64,000 nucleotides of DNA. It comes from Limnohabitans sp. (GTDB lineage: Bacteria > Pseudomonadota > Gammaproteobacteria > Burkholderiales > Burkholderiaceae_C). The translations under genes were made by a program, and so were the position numbers. The notes beneath the pieces are model-generated. The model was not told the DNA's origin. It did no database searches and was given only the letters and a program-made list of their open reading frames with translations. The DNA lies in assembly GCF_030158565.1 (NCBI RefSeq), contig NZ_JAOASQ010000002.1:1-64000 (forward strand), in the 5' to 3' direction. Below are positions 8,146 to 18,083 of the stretch, piece after piece (position 1 is the stretch's first letter; the number at the start of each line of letters is the position of its first letter).

Positions 8146-9483
8146 TCAGCGCACCATGCTAGGCATCTTGTTGTTGAACTTCCAGCCGGGGATCAGGTAT
8201 TGCATGGCGATGGCGTCATCGCGTGCGCCCAGGCCGTGTTGCTGGTAAAGCTGATTGGCTTTCATCACCGCGTCCATGTCCACCTCGATGCCCAGGCCCG
8301 GTTTGGCGGGCACATCGACGTAGCCGCCCTTGATTTGCAGCGGGTCTTTGGTCAGGAACTGGCCGTCTTGCCAGATCCAGTGCGTGTCGATGGCCGTGAC
8401 CTTGCCGGGTGCCGCCGCGGCGCACTGGGTGAACATGGCCAGCGAAATGTCGAAGTGGTTGTTGGAATGCGAGCCCCAGGTCAGGTCGTACATCTGGCAC
8501 AGCTGCGCCACGCGCACCGAGCCTTGCAGCGTCCAGAAATGCGGGTCGGCCAGTGGAATGTCCACCGACTGCAGCTGGATGCTGTGGGCCATTTCGCGCC
8601 AGTCGGTGGCGACCATGTTGGTGGCGGTCAGCAAGCCTGTGGCGCGGCGGAATTCGGCCATGACCTCGCGGCCCGAGAACACGCCTTCTGCGCCGCAAGG
8701 GTCTTCGGCATAGGCCATGGTGCTGCGGTGGTCGCGCAGCAGCCGGATCGCGTCTTTGAGCAGCCAGCCGCCGTTGGGGTCGAGCGTGATGCGCGCTTGT
8801 GGAAAACGCTCATGCAAGGCCACCACGGCCTCGACCTCTTCTTCGCCGCGCAGCACACCGCCTTTGAGCTTGAAGTCCTGAAAGCCGTAGCGCGCTTGTG
8901 CGGCTTCGGCCAGGCGCACCACGGCGTCGGCCGTCATGGCTTTTTCGTGGCGCAGGCGCAACCAGTCGTCGGCCTGATCGGGCTCGCTGCGGTAGGGCAG
9001 GTCGGTTTGTTGTCGGTCACCCACATAAAACAGATAACCCAGCATTTGCACGCGCTGGCGCTGCTGGCCTTCGCCCAGCAAGGCGCACACCGGCACGTTC
9101 AGGTGCTGGCCCAGCAGGTCGAGCAGCGCGCTTTCCATGGCCGTGACGGCGTGGATGGTGGTGCGCAGGTCAAAGGTTTGCTGGCCCCGGCCACCGCTGT
9201 CGCGGTCGGCAAACTGTTGGCGCATGGCCTGCAGCACCCCGTTGTACTGGCCAATTGGCTGGCCTTCAACCATGGGGCGTGCATCTTCCAGGGTCTGGCG
9301 GATTTTTTCGCCGCCGGGCACTTCGCCCACCCCGGTGTGGCCGGATGAGTCGGTCAGGATGACGATGTTGCGGGTGAAGAAGGGGCCGTGCGCGCCGCTG
9401 AGGTTCATCAGCATGCCGTCGTGGCCCGCCACGGGGATCACCTGCATGCGGGTGACGACAGGGGTGGAAGAAGGCTGGGACAT
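8146..9483 (-). CDS. gudD: glucarate dehydratase (copy 1)
   Basis: 445 residues of the enolase superfamily, mandelate racemase/GlucD subgroup. Signature blocks are [19 protein letters not shown], the KxK base motif in FKLKGG, metal ligands around TLDPNGGW and AEDPCGAE, and the general base His in SHSNNHFD. It converts glucarate (and idarate) to 5-keto-4-deoxyglucarate. The start ATG at 9483 is chosen because [15 protein letters not shown] aligns with the known GudD N-terminus and with copy 2 in this window; a further ATG lies at 9513 but abuts a candidate operator. Neither start has a clear Shine-Dalgarno. A second full copy is at 20050. Confidence 0.93.
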   Translation of the reverse strand: MSQPSSTPVVTRMQVIPVAGHDGMLMNLSGAHGPFFTRNIVILTDSSGHTGVGEVPGGEKIRQTLEDARPMVEGQPIGQYNGVLQAMRQQFADRDSGGRGQQTFDLRTTIHAVTAMESALLDLLGQHLNVPVCALLGEGQQRQRVQMLGYLFYVGDRQQTDLPYRSEPDQADDWLRLRHEKAMTADAVVRLAEAAQARYGFQDFKLKGGVLRGEEEVEAVVALHERFPQARITLDPNGGWLLKDAIRLLRDHRSTMAYAEDPCGAEGVFSGREVMAEFRRATGLLTATNMVATDWREMAHSIQLQSVDIPLADPHFWTLQGSVRVAQLCQMYDLTWGSHSNNHFDISLAMFTQCAAAAPGKVTAIDTHWIWQDGQFLTKDPLQIKGGYVDVPAKPGLGIEVDMDAVMKANQLYQQHGLGARDDAIAMQYLIPGWKFNNKMPSMVR

Positions 9484-9511
9484 GGGGGTGATGGCTGTTG
9501 ATTTGACAGAC

Positions 9512-9523
9512 ATCGTACAACTT
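9512..9523. promoter_or_regulatory. candidate FadR/GntR-family operator upstream of gudD
   Basis: On the minus strand the sequence reads AAGTTGTACGAT, sharing the core TTGTACGA with a site in front of the FadR-type gene at 10345-10358. It lies in the 52-base gap after the regulator gene, just upstream of the chosen gudD start. Half-sites with GTAC in the centre are common for FadR-type regulators of sugar acid genes. Confidence 0.4.
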
Positions 9524-9565
9524 AAACCAGAATCGGGTGATGCGTGTTAACCCTTGTCAGCAACT

Positions 9566-10300
9566 TCAGTGGTGGCTGGATGCGCCTTTTTTGTGCCGGT
9601 CGCGGCTGTTGGATAGGTGGGTGCGCATGGCGGCGCGGGCCGACTCGGCGTCTTGTGCGGCAATCGCATTCAGGATGTTTTCGTGCTCCTGGTGCACCCG
9701 CCGCAAATAGGCCAGTCGGGTCGCATCGACGACGGGCGTAGTTTCCAGCCGTGCGCGGGGAATCGACTGCGATCCCAGCGAATTCATCATGTCGGCGAAG
9801 TGGTTGTTTTGCGTGGCGCGGGCGATTTCGTGGTGGAACTGAAAGTCCGCCGCGATGGCGTCTCGGCCTTCTTCGATGGCGCTTGAAAAGGCGCTCATGG
9901 CCTCTTGCATCACGCGCAGGTTGGCTTCGGTGCGGCGCACAGCGGCCAGCGCGGCGGCTTCGGTCTCGATGCTGATGCGCAATTCCAGCAGGGCAATCAC
10001 ATCGTGCAAAGTGCTCAGTTGGCCCGGGTTGACTCTAAAAGATGGCGACTCCGATTGCGCCAGCACAAAGGTGCCGATGCCGTGGCGCGTCTCCACCAGA
10101 CCTGCGGCTTGCAGTTTGGAAATCGCCTCACGCACCACGGTGCGGCTCACGCCAAATCGCTCCATGATCGCTGCTTCGGTGGGCAGTTTTTGGCCACTGC
10201 TCAGGGTGCCGTTCTGGATTTCGGTGCTCAGCTGATCGACCAACTCAAAGGTCAGGCTGCGCGATTTGCGTTTTTCGGGGACGGCTTGCGGGGTGTTCAT
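9566..10300 (-). CDS. FadR-type GntR transcriptional regulator of the aldarate operon
   Basis: 244 residues. The N-terminal winged helix-turn-helix includes LPTEAAIMERFGVSRTVVREA and the wing segment VETRHGIGTFV; the C-terminal all-helical FCD ligand domain carries likely metal histidines in FHHEIARAT and VHQEHENI. An alternative ATG lies 15 bases upstream at 10315. It sits at the head of the minus-strand gudD-garR-aldolase-udh operon and is divergent from an SMP-30 lactonase and the TRAP importer. It probably represses both until an aldarate or uronate is present. Shared TTGTACGA motifs in both flanking gaps support autoregulation. Confidence 0.87.
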   Translation of the reverse strand: MNTPQAVPEKRKSRSLTFELVDQLSTEIQNGTLSSGQKLPTEAAIMERFGVSRTVVREAISKLQAAGLVETRHGIGTFVLAQSESPSFRVNPGQLSTLHDVIALLELRISIETEAAALAAVRRTEANLRVMQEAMSAFSSAIEEGRDAIAADFQFHHEIARATQNNHFADMMNSLGSQSIPRARLETTPVVDATRLAYLRRVHQEHENILNAIAAQDAESARAAMRTHLSNSRDRHKKGASSHH

Positions 10301-10344
10301 CGGGTAAGTACGCATTCCAGTTTGGAAGGGAGGCTCTCACAATC

Positions 10345-10358
10345 AACTTGTACGACAA
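10345..10358. promoter_or_regulatory. candidate operator in the divergent regulator/lactonase gap
   Basis: AACTTGTACGACAA contains an imperfect palindrome TTGTACGACAA and the same TTGTACGA core found before gudD. It lies 45 bases upstream of the FadR-type start and 63 bases before the lactonase start, a position from which one dimer could control both directions. Confidence 0.45.
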
Positions 10359-10420
10359 CCGATCACATTGAGCGCTTAATCGCAATGTAGCAGAACACCG
10401 CAGACCTTGGCCACTTTTTG

Positions 10421-11329
10421 ATGAACGCTTACCAAACCATTGCCGACACGCAAGACCGCGTGGGGGAGTCCCCCGTGTGGGACGTGCGCGGCCAGCGCCT
10501 GTGGTGGGTGGACATCGAAGGCCCTTTCATCCGTTGCACAGAGCCGGGCGCATCTGCAGCAGTGCAATCCTGGCGCATGCCCGAGCGCGTGGGCTGCATC
10601 GCGCTCACGGCGGTGCCGGGTCAATTGATCGCGGCCATGGAAACCGGCATCGCTCGCGTCACGCTTCACGAAGGCGGACCCGTGGACATCGAATGGCTGG
10701 CCCACATCCAGCATCCCGCACCGGGCATGCGTTTCAACGATGGGCGTTGCGACGCCAGTGGCCGCCTCTGGGTGGGCACCATGGTGATGGACATGTCTTT
10801 GGCCTCTGACTTGGGCGGTCTGTATTGCCTGGACGAGCGGGGCCTGACAGGTCCGCACGTCACGGGCTTGCTCACACCCAATGGTCTGGGCATGAGCCCC
10901 GATGGGCGCACCTTGTATTTGTCGGACTCGCACCCCAAGGTGCAAAAAATCTGGGCCTTCGATCTGGAGGCTGCCAGCGGCACTTTGACGAATCGCCGAC
11001 TGTTTGTGGACATGAACGACTGGCCCGGTCGCCCCGATGGCGCTGCGGTCGATGAGCGAGGTCATTATTGGATTTGCGGCAACGACGCCGGGCAGATCCA
11101 TGACTTTGATACCCAAGGGCAGTGGCGCCAATCGCTCACGGTGCCCATGCCCAAGCCGTCCATGTGTGCTTTGGGTGGGGCCGACCTGGACCACATGTTT
11201 GTGACTTCGATCATCCCGGCGCAGACCACAGACGCCACGCGTGGCCAAAGTGGGGCGGTCATTGCCTTGCAGCCCGGCGTGCGTGGTTTGCCCGAGCCTG
11301 TGTTTTCCCGTTTTCCCGCAAGTGTGTAA
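10421..11329 (+). CDS. SMP-30/gluconolactonase family lactonase (cytoplasmic)
   Basis: 302 residues without a signal peptide, a six-bladed beta-propeller of the SMP-30/regucalcin family. Metal-ligand regions are visible: GESPVWD (Glu), RFNDGRCD (Asn/Asp), LTPNGLGMSPDGRTLYLSDS (Asn and Asp) and RPDGAAVD. Such enzymes open aldono- and aldarolactones. As uronate dehydrogenase yields galactaro- or glucarolactone, hydrolysis to the free aldarate is the likely job. The ATG at 10421 is used rather than the TTG one codon earlier. It begins a plus-strand unit continuing into the TRAP genes 36 bases later. Confidence 0.85.
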   Translation: MNAYQTIADTQDRVGESPVWDVRGQRLWWVDIEGPFIRCTEPGASAAVQSWRMPERVGCIALTAVPGQLIAAMETGIARVTLHEGGPVDIEWLAHIQHPAPGMRFNDGRCDASGRLWVGTMVMDMSLASDLGGLYCLDERGLTGPHVTGLLTPNGLGMSPDGRTLYLSDSHPKVQKIWAFDLEAASGTLTNRRLFVDMNDWPGRPDGAAVDERGHYWICGNDAGQIHDFDTQGQWRQSLTVPMPKPSMCALGGADLDHMFVTSIIPAQTTDATRGQSGAVIALQPGVRGLPEPVFSRFPASV

Positions 11330-11365
11330 CGTGTTTTTCAAAAACTTAACCCTGGAGACAACACC

Positions 11366-12328
11366 ATGAAACTCAACAAATCCCTGATGGCCATCGCGGC
11401 CGCTTTGGCCTTGTCCGCCCAAGCCACTGAATTCCGCTCGGCCGACATCCACAATTCGGATGACTACCCCACCGTGGTGGCGGTCAAGCACATGAGCACC
11501 GTGCTCGACAAGTTGTCGGGCGGCAAGCACAAGATCAAGGTCTTCAACAAAGGCGCTTTGGGTTCTGAAAAAGAAACCATCGACCAGGTCAAGATCGGCG
11601 CGCTGGATTTGGTGCGTGTGAACGTGGCCCCCATGAACGGCGTGTGCCCCATGACCATGGTGCCCACCATGCCCTTCTTGTTCCGCTCAGTGGACCACAT
11701 GCGCAAGTCGCTGGACGGCCCTGTTGGCGCAGAAATCTTGAAGAGCTGCGAGTCTGTGGGTTATGTGGGCCTGGCCTTTTATGACAGCGGCGCACGCTCC
11801 ATCTACGCCAAGAAGGCCATTAAAAACGTGGCCGATGCCAAGGGCTTGAAGATCCGCGTGCAGCAGTCCGACCTGTGGGTGGCATTGGTCAGCGCCATGG
11901 GCGCCAACGCCACACCCATGCCTTATGGCGAGGTCTACACAGGCTTGAAAACCGGCCTGATCGATGCCGCTGAAAACAACATCCCCTCCTTTGACACCGC
12001 CAAGCACGTGGAAGCCGTCAAGGTCTATTCCAAGACCGAGCACTCCATGGCCCCCGAGATTTTGGTGATGTCCAAAGTGGTGTGGGACAAGCTGCCAGCC
12101 AACGAGCAAGCCATGATCCGCCAAGCAGCCAAAGAGTCGGTGGCTGTGCAGCGCAAGGCTTGGGACGAAGCCGAAAGCAAATCATTGGCCAATGTGAAGG
12201 CTGCTGGTGCCGAGATTGTGGAAGTGGACAAAAAATCATTCCAAGCCGTGATGGCCCCTGTGTACGACAAGTTCATGACCACGCCCGACATGAAGCGCGC
12301 GATCAAAGCCATCCAAGACACCAAGTGA
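11366..12328 (+). CDS. dctP: TRAP transporter solute-binding protein (DctP family)
   Basis: 320 residues with a signal peptide ([20 protein letters not shown], cleavage near residue 20). DctP-fold hallmarks are [19 protein letters not shown], the conserved region [19 protein letters not shown] with the arginine that clamps the ligand carboxylate, and the [10 protein letters not shown] block. CTGGAGACAACACC precedes the ATG. With the DctQ and DctM genes downstream it forms a complete sodium-driven TRAP importer. Since it is embedded among uronate/aldarate genes, a hexuronate or aldarate ligand is the likely cargo. Confidence 0.92.
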   Translation: MKLNKSLMAIAAALALSAQATEFRSADIHNSDDYPTVVAVKHMSTVLDKLSGGKHKIKVFNKGALGSEKETIDQVKIGALDLVRVNVAPMNGVCPMTMVPTMPFLFRSVDHMRKSLDGPVGAEILKSCESVGYVGLAFYDSGARSIYAKKAIKNVADAKGLKIRVQQSDLWVALVSAMGANATPMPYGEVYTGLKTGLIDAAENNIPSFDTAKHVEAVKVYSKTEHSMAPEILVMSKVVWDKLPANEQAMIRQAAKESVAVQRKAWDEAESKSLANVKAAGAEIVEVDKKSFQAVMAPVYDKFMTTPDMKRAIKAIQDTK

Positions 12329-12390
12329 TGGGCTGAAACTTTTGTGCATCCCCTGTGCCCCTGACATCGTGTCAGGGGCAGGAGTTTTTC

Positions 12391-12879
12391 ATGTTCACCA
12401 AATTTTGCGCGACCATCTCCAAGATCTGTCTGATTCTTGCCGTGATCGGATTGATCGCCGTGATCCTGTGCGTGCAGTGGCAGGTCATCGGTCGCTATGT
12501 GCTCAACGACACGCCGACCTGGGCCGAAGCCCTGGCCATGTTGATCGTGCTGTTTGTCACCGCCTTTGGCTTGGCCGTGGGGGTGCGCGATGCGGGCCAC
12601 ATCGGCCTGGAGTCGTTGGTGGTCTTGTTGCCCGAAAAATGGCAACACCGCATCGAAATTTTGATCCACGCCCTGGTGGCTTTGTTTGGCTTTTTGATGG
12701 TGCAAGGCGGCTGGCTTTGGGCCAGTGCCAAGTGGGCGGAAAAAAAGCCCATGCTGCCCGTGCCCGATGGCATCGACTATGTGCCGGTGATCATCGCAGG
12801 CGCTTTGATTTTGCTCTTCTCCATTGAACACATTGTTGCGCTCGTGCAAGGCAAAGTGGTCGAACCTGTTTGGGACTGA
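12391..12879 (+). CDS. dctQ: TRAP transporter small permease (DctQ family)
   Basis: 162 residues with four hydrophobic segments, normal for DctQ. The conserved QWQVIGRYVLNDTPTWAEALA region after helix 1 is the family hallmark. The ATG at 12391 follows GGGGCAGGAG; upstream in-frame residues do not resemble the family. It lies 62 bases after dctP, a gap holding a short inverted repeat (CTGACATCGTGTCAG, 12361-12375) that may stabilise the abundant dctP message. Three bases separate it from dctM. Confidence 0.92.
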   Translation: MFTKFCATISKICLILAVIGLIAVILCVQWQVIGRYVLNDTPTWAEALAMLIVLFVTAFGLAVGVRDAGHIGLESLVVLLPEKWQHRIEILIHALVALFGFLMVQGGWLWASAKWAEKKPMLPVPDGIDYVPVIIAGALILLFSIEHIVALVQGKVVEPVWD

Positions 12880-12881
12880 AC

Positions 12882-14171
12882 ATGGAACTCACCGTTCTTG
12901 CGCTGAGCTTCACGCTCCTCTTGATTTTGGGCGTACCGGTGGCTTTTGCCATTGGCCTGTCCTCGGTGGCCACCATCATCGCGGCCGGTTTGCCGGTGGC
13001 CATGGTGTTTCAGAAAATGGTTGGGGGCATGCAGGTGTTCTCCTTCCTGGCCATTCCGTTTTTTGTGTTTGCCGGTGAGTTGATGCTCTACGGCGGCATT
13101 GCGGATCGCATCGTCCGTTTTGCCAACAGCCTGGTGGGCCATGTGCGTGGCGGTCTGGGCATGAGCAACGTGATCGGCTGTACCATCTTTGGTGGTGTAG
13201 CGGGCTCGCCATTGGCCGATGTGTCGGCCATGGGTTCGGTCATGATCCCGCTCATGAAGAAAGAAGGTTACGACGCCGACTACGCGGTGAACGTGACCAC
13301 GCACGCTGCGCTGGTGGGCGCCATCATGCCCACCTCGCACAACATGATCATTTTCACGTTGGCTGCTTCGGGCCTGGCTTCGGTGAGCGTGCTGGGTTTG
13401 ATTCTGGCGGGCCTGGCGCCCGCGATCATCTTGACGCTGTGCAATCTGGGCGCGGCCTATTGGGTGGCGGTGCGACGCGGTTACCCGATCCACGGCAACT
13501 TCCCCGGTTGGCTCGAAGTGCTCAAGTCCTTTGGCGCGGCCATGCCCGGCTTGTTTGTGGTGGTCATCATTTTGGGCGGCATCTTGTCGGGCGCTTTCAC
13601 GGCCACCGAGTCGGCTTCCATTGCCGTGGCCTGGGCCTTGTTTGTCACGGTGATCGTTTACCGAACCTTGACCTTTCAGAATTTTCTCAAGGCCTGCGCC
13701 AAGGCCTGCAAAACCACCGGCGTGGTGTTGCTCTTGATCGGTATTTCCAACGCCTTCGGTTACTTCATGGCTCTGTACGAAGTGCCCCAGATGACCGGTG
13801 CGCTGATGCAAAAAATCAGCAGCGAGCCTTGGGTCATCTTCTTGATGATCAACATCTTGTTGTTCATCCTGGGCACCTTCCTCGACATGGCCGCAACCAT
13901 CTTGATCTGCACACCGATCTTCATGCCGATTGCCATGCACTTTGGCATGGACCCGATGCAGTTCGGCATCATGCTGCTGATCAACTGCGCGCTGGGCCTG
14001 AACACGCCACCTGTCGGGTCGGTGCAGTTTGTGGGCTGCGCGATTGGCGGCATCTCGGTCGGGCAGGTCATGCGCACCATTGCGCCGTTCTACGGCGCTT
14101 TGACCCTGGCCATGCTGCTGGTGACCTATGTGCCGCAGTTCACGCTGTGGTTGCCGAATTTGCTCAAGTGA
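12882..14171 (+). CDS. dctM: TRAP transporter large permease (DctM family)
   Basis: 429 residues, about 12 transmembrane helices, the standard DctM length. Typical segments are [35 protein letters not shown] and the late [18 protein letters not shown] and [13 protein letters not shown]. It forms the ion-coupled transport channel with DctQ in the inner membrane. The galactarate dehydratase gene starts 13 bases downstream, which ties the importer to aldarate use. Confidence 0.94.
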   Translation: MELTVLALSFTLLLILGVPVAFAIGLSSVATIIAAGLPVAMVFQKMVGGMQVFSFLAIPFFVFAGELMLYGGIADRIVRFANSLVGHVRGGLGMSNVIGCTIFGGVAGSPLADVSAMGSVMIPLMKKEGYDADYAVNVTTHAALVGAIMPTSHNMIIFTLAASGLASVSVLGLILAGLAPAIILTLCNLGAAYWVAVRRGYPIHGNFPGWLEVLKSFGAAMPGLFVVVIILGGILSGAFTATESASIAVAWALFVTVIVYRTLTFQNFLKACAKACKTTGVVLLLIGISNAFGYFMALYEVPQMTGALMQKISSEPWVIFLMINILLFILGTFLDMAATILICTPIFMPIAMHFGMDPMQFGIMLLINCALGLNTPPVGSVQFVGCAIGGISVGQVMRTIAPFYGALTLAMLLVTYVPQFTLWLPNLLK

Positions 14172-14184
14172 TGAAGACCTGTTC

Positions 14185-15762
14185 ATGAGTTCTACCCGTG
14201 CGCCTTTGGCGATCCGCATGCACCCGGCTGACAACGTGGCCATCATCGCCAACGACGGCGGCTTGCCTGCGGGTACCGTCATGCCCGAAGGGCCTGCAGC
14301 AGGCTTGACCCTGCGTGACAAGGTGCCGCAGGGGCACAAAGTGGCCCTGGTGGACCTCGCCCAAGGCCAGGCCGTGCTGCGCTACAACGTGCCGGTGGGC
14401 TATGCCCGCCAAGCCATTGCGGCAGGCAGCTGGGTGCACGAGCGCTTGCTCGACATCCCGCCCGCACGCGAACTGCAAGGCTTGCCCATGGCCACCGTGC
14501 AGCCTGCGCCGCCAACCCCGCTGGAAGGCTTCACCTTTGAAGGCTATGTCAACGCCGATGGCTCGGTCGGCACGCGCAATCTGCTGGCCATCACCACCAC
14601 GGTGCAGTGCGTGGCGGGCGTGGTCAAGGTGGCGGTGGAGCGCATCGAGCGCGAGTTGTTGCCACTGTTCCCGCAGGTCGATGGCGTGGTGGGCCTGGAG
14701 CACACCTACGGCTGCGGCGTGGCGATCGATGCGCCCGGTGCCGAGATCCCGATCCGCACGCTGCGCCACATCAGCCTGAACCCCAACTTTGGCGGCGAGG
14801 TGATGGTGGTCAGCCTCGGCTGCGAAAAATTGCAACCCGATCGCTTGTTGCCTGCAGGCAGCTTCCCTATCCACGATGCCCGTGATGAAGGGCAGGGGCC
14901 TGACCTGGTCTGCCTGCAAGACGATGCGCATGTGGGCTTCATGTCCATGATCGAGCACATTGTGCAAAGTGCACGCCCGCACCTGGAGCGCTTGAACGCA
15001 CGCCGCCGCCAGACCGTGCCGGCCAGTACCCTGGTGGTCGGTGTGCAGTGCGGTGGCAGCGATGCGTTTTCTGGCGTGACCGCCAATCCTGCCGTGGGCT
15101 ACATGGCCGACCTGATCGTGCGCGCCGGTGGTACCGTGATGTTTTCAGAGAACACCGAAGTGCGCGATGCGGTGGAGCAACTCACCAGCCGCGCCGCCAC
15201 GCCCCAAGTGGCCGAGGACATCGTGCGTGAACTTGGCTGGTACGACCAATATTTAGACCGTGGGCGTGTGGACCGCACCGCCAACACCACGCCGGGCAAC
15301 AAGGCCGGTGGCTTGTCCAACATCGCCGAAAAAGCCATGGGCTCCATCATCAAGAGCGGCAGCTCGGCCATCGCCAGCGTGCTGGCCCCGGGCGACAAAC
15401 TCAAGGCGGACCAAAAAGGCCTGGTGTTTGCCGCCACGCCTGCGAGCGATTTCATTTGCGGCACGCTGCAGTTGGCTGCAGGCATGAACGTGCATGTGTT
15501 CACCACCGGTCGCGGCACGCCCTATGGCTTGCAGGCTTGCCCCGTGGTCAAGGTAGCTACCCGCACCGACCTGGCCCGCCGCTGGCACGACCTGATGGAC
15601 ATGAACGCCGGGCGCATCGCTGACGGCGAGATCACCATCGAAGACGCCGGCTGGGAACTGTTCCGCATGATGCTGGACGTGGCCAGTGGCCGCAAAACCT
15701 GGGCCGAGCAGTGGAAGCTGCACAACGCCCTGGTGCTGTTCAATCCTGCACCCATCACCTGA
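14185..15762 (+). CDS. garD: galactarate dehydratase (UxaA/GarD family)
   Basis: 525 residues, close to the 523 of E. coli GarD. It has an N-terminal SAF-like domain (residues about 1-100, [11 protein letters not shown] and [12 protein letters not shown]) followed by the long catalytic domain with [46 protein letters not shown] and [12 protein letters not shown]; the cysteines are likely metal ligands. It dehydrates galactarate to 5-keto-4-deoxyglucarate, the same product as GudD. Altronate dehydratase (UxaA) is the nearest alternative, but the [10 protein letters not shown] block and the lack of any uronate isomerase or altronate genes favour galactarate. It follows dctM by 13 bases in one unit. 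Confidence 0.87.
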   Translation: MSSTRAPLAIRMHPADNVAIIANDGGLPAGTVMPEGPAAGLTLRDKVPQGHKVALVDLAQGQAVLRYNVPVGYARQAIAAGSWVHERLLDIPPARELQGLPMATVQPAPPTPLEGFTFEGYVNADGSVGTRNLLAITTTVQCVAGVVKVAVERIERELLPLFPQVDGVVGLEHTYGCGVAIDAPGAEIPIRTLRHISLNPNFGGEVMVVSLGCEKLQPDRLLPAGSFPIHDARDEGQGPDLVCLQDDAHVGFMSMIEHIVQSARPHLERLNARRRQTVPASTLVVGVQCGGSDAFSGVTANPAVGYMADLIVRAGGTVMFSENTEVRDAVEQLTSRAATPQVAEDIVRELGWYDQYLDRGRVDRTANTTPGNKAGGLSNIAEKAMGSIIKSGSSAIASVLAPGDKLKADQKGLVFAATPASDFICGTLQLAAGMNVHVFTTGRGTPYGLQACPVVKVATRTDLARRWHDLMDMNAGRIADGEITIEDAGWELFRMMLDVASGRKTWAEQWKLHNALVLFNPAPIT

Positions 15763-15791
15763 ACCACTTGATCACAACGAGGAGACATCCC

Positions 15792-16787
15792 ATGACACAA
15801 CGCCGCCAATTCATCCAGTCCGCCGTGGCCTGCGCCGCAGCCGCCATGGCACCCGCTGCCTTCAGCCAAGCAGCGCCCTGGCCCTCCAAGCCCATCAACT
15901 ACCTGGTGGCTTTTCCGGCTGGGGGCACCACCGACATCCTGGCCCGTGTGGTCTCGCAAAAGCTGGGCACAGCGCTGGGCACCAACCTCGTCATTGAAAA
16001 CAAGGGCGGTGCGGGTGGCAGCGTGGGCTCTGAGATCGCGGCTCGCGCGCCCGCCGACGGCTACAACCTGCTGGGCGGCACCATCAGCTCGCACGCCATC
16101 AACGTGAGCCTGTACCCCAAGCTGGGCTATGACCCCATCAAATCCTTCACGCCCGTCTACCTCTACGGCACCAACCCGGTGGTGCTGGTGGTGGCGGCCA
16201 ACAGCCCTTACAAAACACTCAAAGACCTGCTGACGGCGGCCAAAGCCAACCCTGGCAAGTTGTCAGGCGCATCGGCCGGCAACGGCACTTCGCAACACTT
16301 GGCGCAAGAGTTGTTGGCCTTCAAGGGCGGCGTCAAATTCACCCATGTGCCCTACAAGGGCAGCGCACCCGCCATTCAAGACGTGATGAGCGGCCAAGTG
16401 GACTTCATGTTCGACACCACCGTGGTGGCCGGTGCCCACATCCAGAGCGGCAAACTGCGTGCCTTGGCCGTGACCTCGGCCAAGCGCTTGAGCGATTCGC
16501 TGCCCGATGTGCCCACCGTGGCCGAGTCAGGCTGGCCCGGCACCGCCGGTTTTGAAGTGGTGTCCTGGCAAGCGCTGTTTGCCCCCGCAGGCACGCCCAA
16601 GCCCATCGTGGACAAACTGCATGCCGAGATTTTGAAGATCATCCAGACCCCCGAGATGCAAGACCGCATCAAGGGGCTGGGCATGCAGCCTTCGACCTTG
16701 ACGCCCGAACAAGTGCAGGCTTTCCAGAAAGCCGAAATCGACAAGTGGGCGCAGGTCATCAAGGCGGCGAACATCAAACTCGACTGA
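15792..16787 (+). CDS. TctC/Bug-family tripartite tricarboxylate receptor (copy 1)
   Basis: 331 residues with a secretion signal starting MTQRRQFIQSAVACAAAA; the pair RR may make it Tat-like. Bug-family hallmarks are WPSKPINYLVAFPAGGTTDI, the NKGGAGGSVG loop and VPYKGSAPAIQD, which frames the ligand carboxylate. GAGGAGACATCCC precedes the ATG at 15792. It is the last gene of the plus-strand lactonase-TRAP-garD unit. No TctA or TctB membrane partner is present in the window, so it must share a distant TctAB or act as a sensor. The likely ligand is a sugar diacid or lactone. Confidence 0.88.
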   Translation: MTQRRQFIQSAVACAAAAMAPAAFSQAAPWPSKPINYLVAFPAGGTTDILARVVSQKLGTALGTNLVIENKGGAGGSVGSEIAARAPADGYNLLGGTISSHAINVSLYPKLGYDPIKSFTPVYLYGTNPVVLVVAANSPYKTLKDLLTAAKANPGKLSGASAGNGTSQHLAQELLAFKGGVKFTHVPYKGSAPAIQDVMSGQVDFMFDTTVVAGAHIQSGKLRALAVTSAKRLSDSLPDVPTVAESGWPGTAGFEVVSWQALFAPAGTPKPIVDKLHAEILKIIQTPEMQDRIKGLGMQPSTLTPEQVQAFQKAEIDKWAQVIKAANIKLD

Positions 16788-16891
16788 GCACGCGCCACGC
16801 AGCAAGCTGGCTGCTGTCTTGACGCCCCGCTGTGTTGGCCAGTGGGCATGCGGTCATGAAACGGATCTCCACACTGTGTGAGATCAGTTAT

Positions 16892-16910
16892 AAATGACAG
16901 CGTTACCATT
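16892..16910. promoter_or_regulatory. LacI-type operator O1
   Basis: AAATGACAGCGTTACCATT, 15 bases before the LacI-type gene. It matches the two sites downstream of that gene at 16 or more of 19 positions, with the central CG typical of LacI-family operators. Autoregulation is implied. Confidence 0.7.
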
Positions 16911-16924
16911 CTTGCAAGCCCAAC

Positions 16925-17953
16925 ATGTCGGACAAAGAGATCAGCAAAAAAACACGCCGAGGCACTGGCGCGGTCACATTGAGTGATGTGGCCAAGCTGG
17001 CCGGTGTGGCCCCCATCACGGCCTCGCGTGCGCTGAACACTCCCGATGTGGTGTCACCCGAGGTGCGCCAGCGTGTGCAAGACGCGGTGAGCAAAACTGG
17101 CTATGTGCCCAATCGCATGGCCGGTGGCCTGGCGTCCTCCAAAAGCAAACTCATTGCCGCGGTGGTGCCCAGCACCGTCAGTTCGGTGTTCATGGAAACC
17201 ATCGAGAGTTTGAACGATGCCTTGTTTGATGCCGGTTACCAGTTGATGCTGGGTCAAACAGGTTACTCGGACGCGAGGGAAGAGCAGTTGCTGGAAGCCA
17301 TCATTGGGCGTCGGCCAGATGGCATTTTTCTGACCGGCATCACCAAACCGGGCAAAGGGCGCACGCGTCTGGTGGCTTCGGGCATTCCGGTGGTGGAGAC
17401 CTGGGATCTCACGCCCACACCTGTGGACATGCTGATTGGTTTCTCGCACAGCGACATCGGCCACTCTGTGGCCAGCTACCTCATGGCCAAAGGCTACAAA
17501 CGCTTTGCGATCGTCAGCGGCAGCGATGAACGGGCCGACCGCCGACTGAAAGCGTTTTGTGCGGCAGTGTCTGCGCAAGGTTTGGCGGATGTGCATCTGG
17601 TGAAAGTCGGATCGTCCCGAACCCTTAAGCAGGGCAGGGTGGCCCTGAGTCAAATCCTGCAGGATGCACCGGCGACCGATGCGGTTTTTTGCAGCTCGGA
17701 CTTGCTGGCGCTGGGGGTCATCACCGAGGCCAGGGCTCGCCAGATCAGCATTCCCCAACAATTGGCGGTGGTCGGCTTCGGCGATGCGCCCTTTGTCTCT
17801 GACATGCTGCCGGCGTTGACGACCGTTCGCATCAATGCGGGCCAGATCGGGCAAATGGCGGCGCAGTTCCTGATTGACCGCGCACAAGGCAGAGCGGTCG
17901 ATCAGGCGGTGGTGGACGTTGGTTTCTCCGTCATTGAGCGCGAAACCGCTTGA
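16925..17953 (+). CDS. LacI-family transcriptional regulator (GntR/IdnR-like)
   Basis: 342 residues. The helix-turn-helix and hinge are VTLSDVAKLAGVAPITASRA (residues 18-37) and NRMAGGLASSKSK; the rest is a periplasmic-binding-protein-like sensor domain with IAAVVPSTVSSVF, RPDGIFLTG and a late VVGFGDAPF. It resembles LacI proteins of gluconate/idonate type. Three 19-base operators flank the gene: one before its own start and two before kdgD. It thus probably controls itself and the kdgD-tctC-gudD-lactonase-dehydrogenase unit, responding to an aldarate or ketodeoxy-aldarate. Confidence 0.9.
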   Translation: MSDKEISKKTRRGTGAVTLSDVAKLAGVAPITASRALNTPDVVSPEVRQRVQDAVSKTGYVPNRMAGGLASSKSKLIAAVVPSTVSSVFMETIESLNDALFDAGYQLMLGQTGYSDAREEQLLEAIIGRRPDGIFLTGITKPGKGRTRLVASGIPVVETWDLTPTPVDMLIGFSHSDIGHSVASYLMAKGYKRFAIVSGSDERADRRLKAFCAAVSAQGLADVHLVKVGSSRTLKQGRVALSQILQDAPATDAVFCSSDLLALGVITEARARQISIPQQLAVVGFGDAPFVSDMLPALTTVRINAGQIGQMAAQFLIDRAQGRAVDQAVVDVGFSVIERETA

Positions 17954-18001
17954 TCGGTAAAAACCCTTAGAAAACTCTTACCTGGATGCATTGACGGCAC
18001 C

Positions 18002-18020
18002 AAATGGTACCGCTACCATT
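18002..18020. promoter_or_regulatory. LacI-type operator O2
   Basis: AAATGGTACCGCTACCATT, the most symmetric of the three sites (AATGGTA and TACCATT arms around CCGC). Located 49 bases after the regulator stop and 64 bases before kdgD, so likely the primary repressor site of the kdgD promoter. Confidence 0.75.
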
Positions 18021-18032
18021 CAGTCCGTGTCG

Positions 18033-18052
18033 AAATGACAGCGCTACCATTT
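18033..18052. promoter_or_regulatory. LacI-type operator O3
   Basis: AAATGACAGCGCTACCATTT, 31 bases centre to centre from O2, about three helical turns, so both dimers would sit on the same face of the DNA. It ends 31 bases before the kdgD start. Confidence 0.75.
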
Positions 18053-18083
18053 GAAACTCAACCCCCATTCAACAAGGACGACC

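Noticed and set aside
7906..9348. 480-residue plus-strand frame opposite garR/gudD
   Set aside because: Spans two real genes on the other strand and shows no known domain.
12777..14339. 520-residue minus-strand frame opposite dctM
   Set aside because: Complement of a strongly predicted TRAP permease; extreme His/Arg/Gln content.
14185..15762. Altronate dehydratase UxaA
   Set aside because: No uronate isomerase, UxaB or KDG kinase genes nearby, and the [10 protein letters not shown] and [10 protein letters not shown] blocks fit GarD better.
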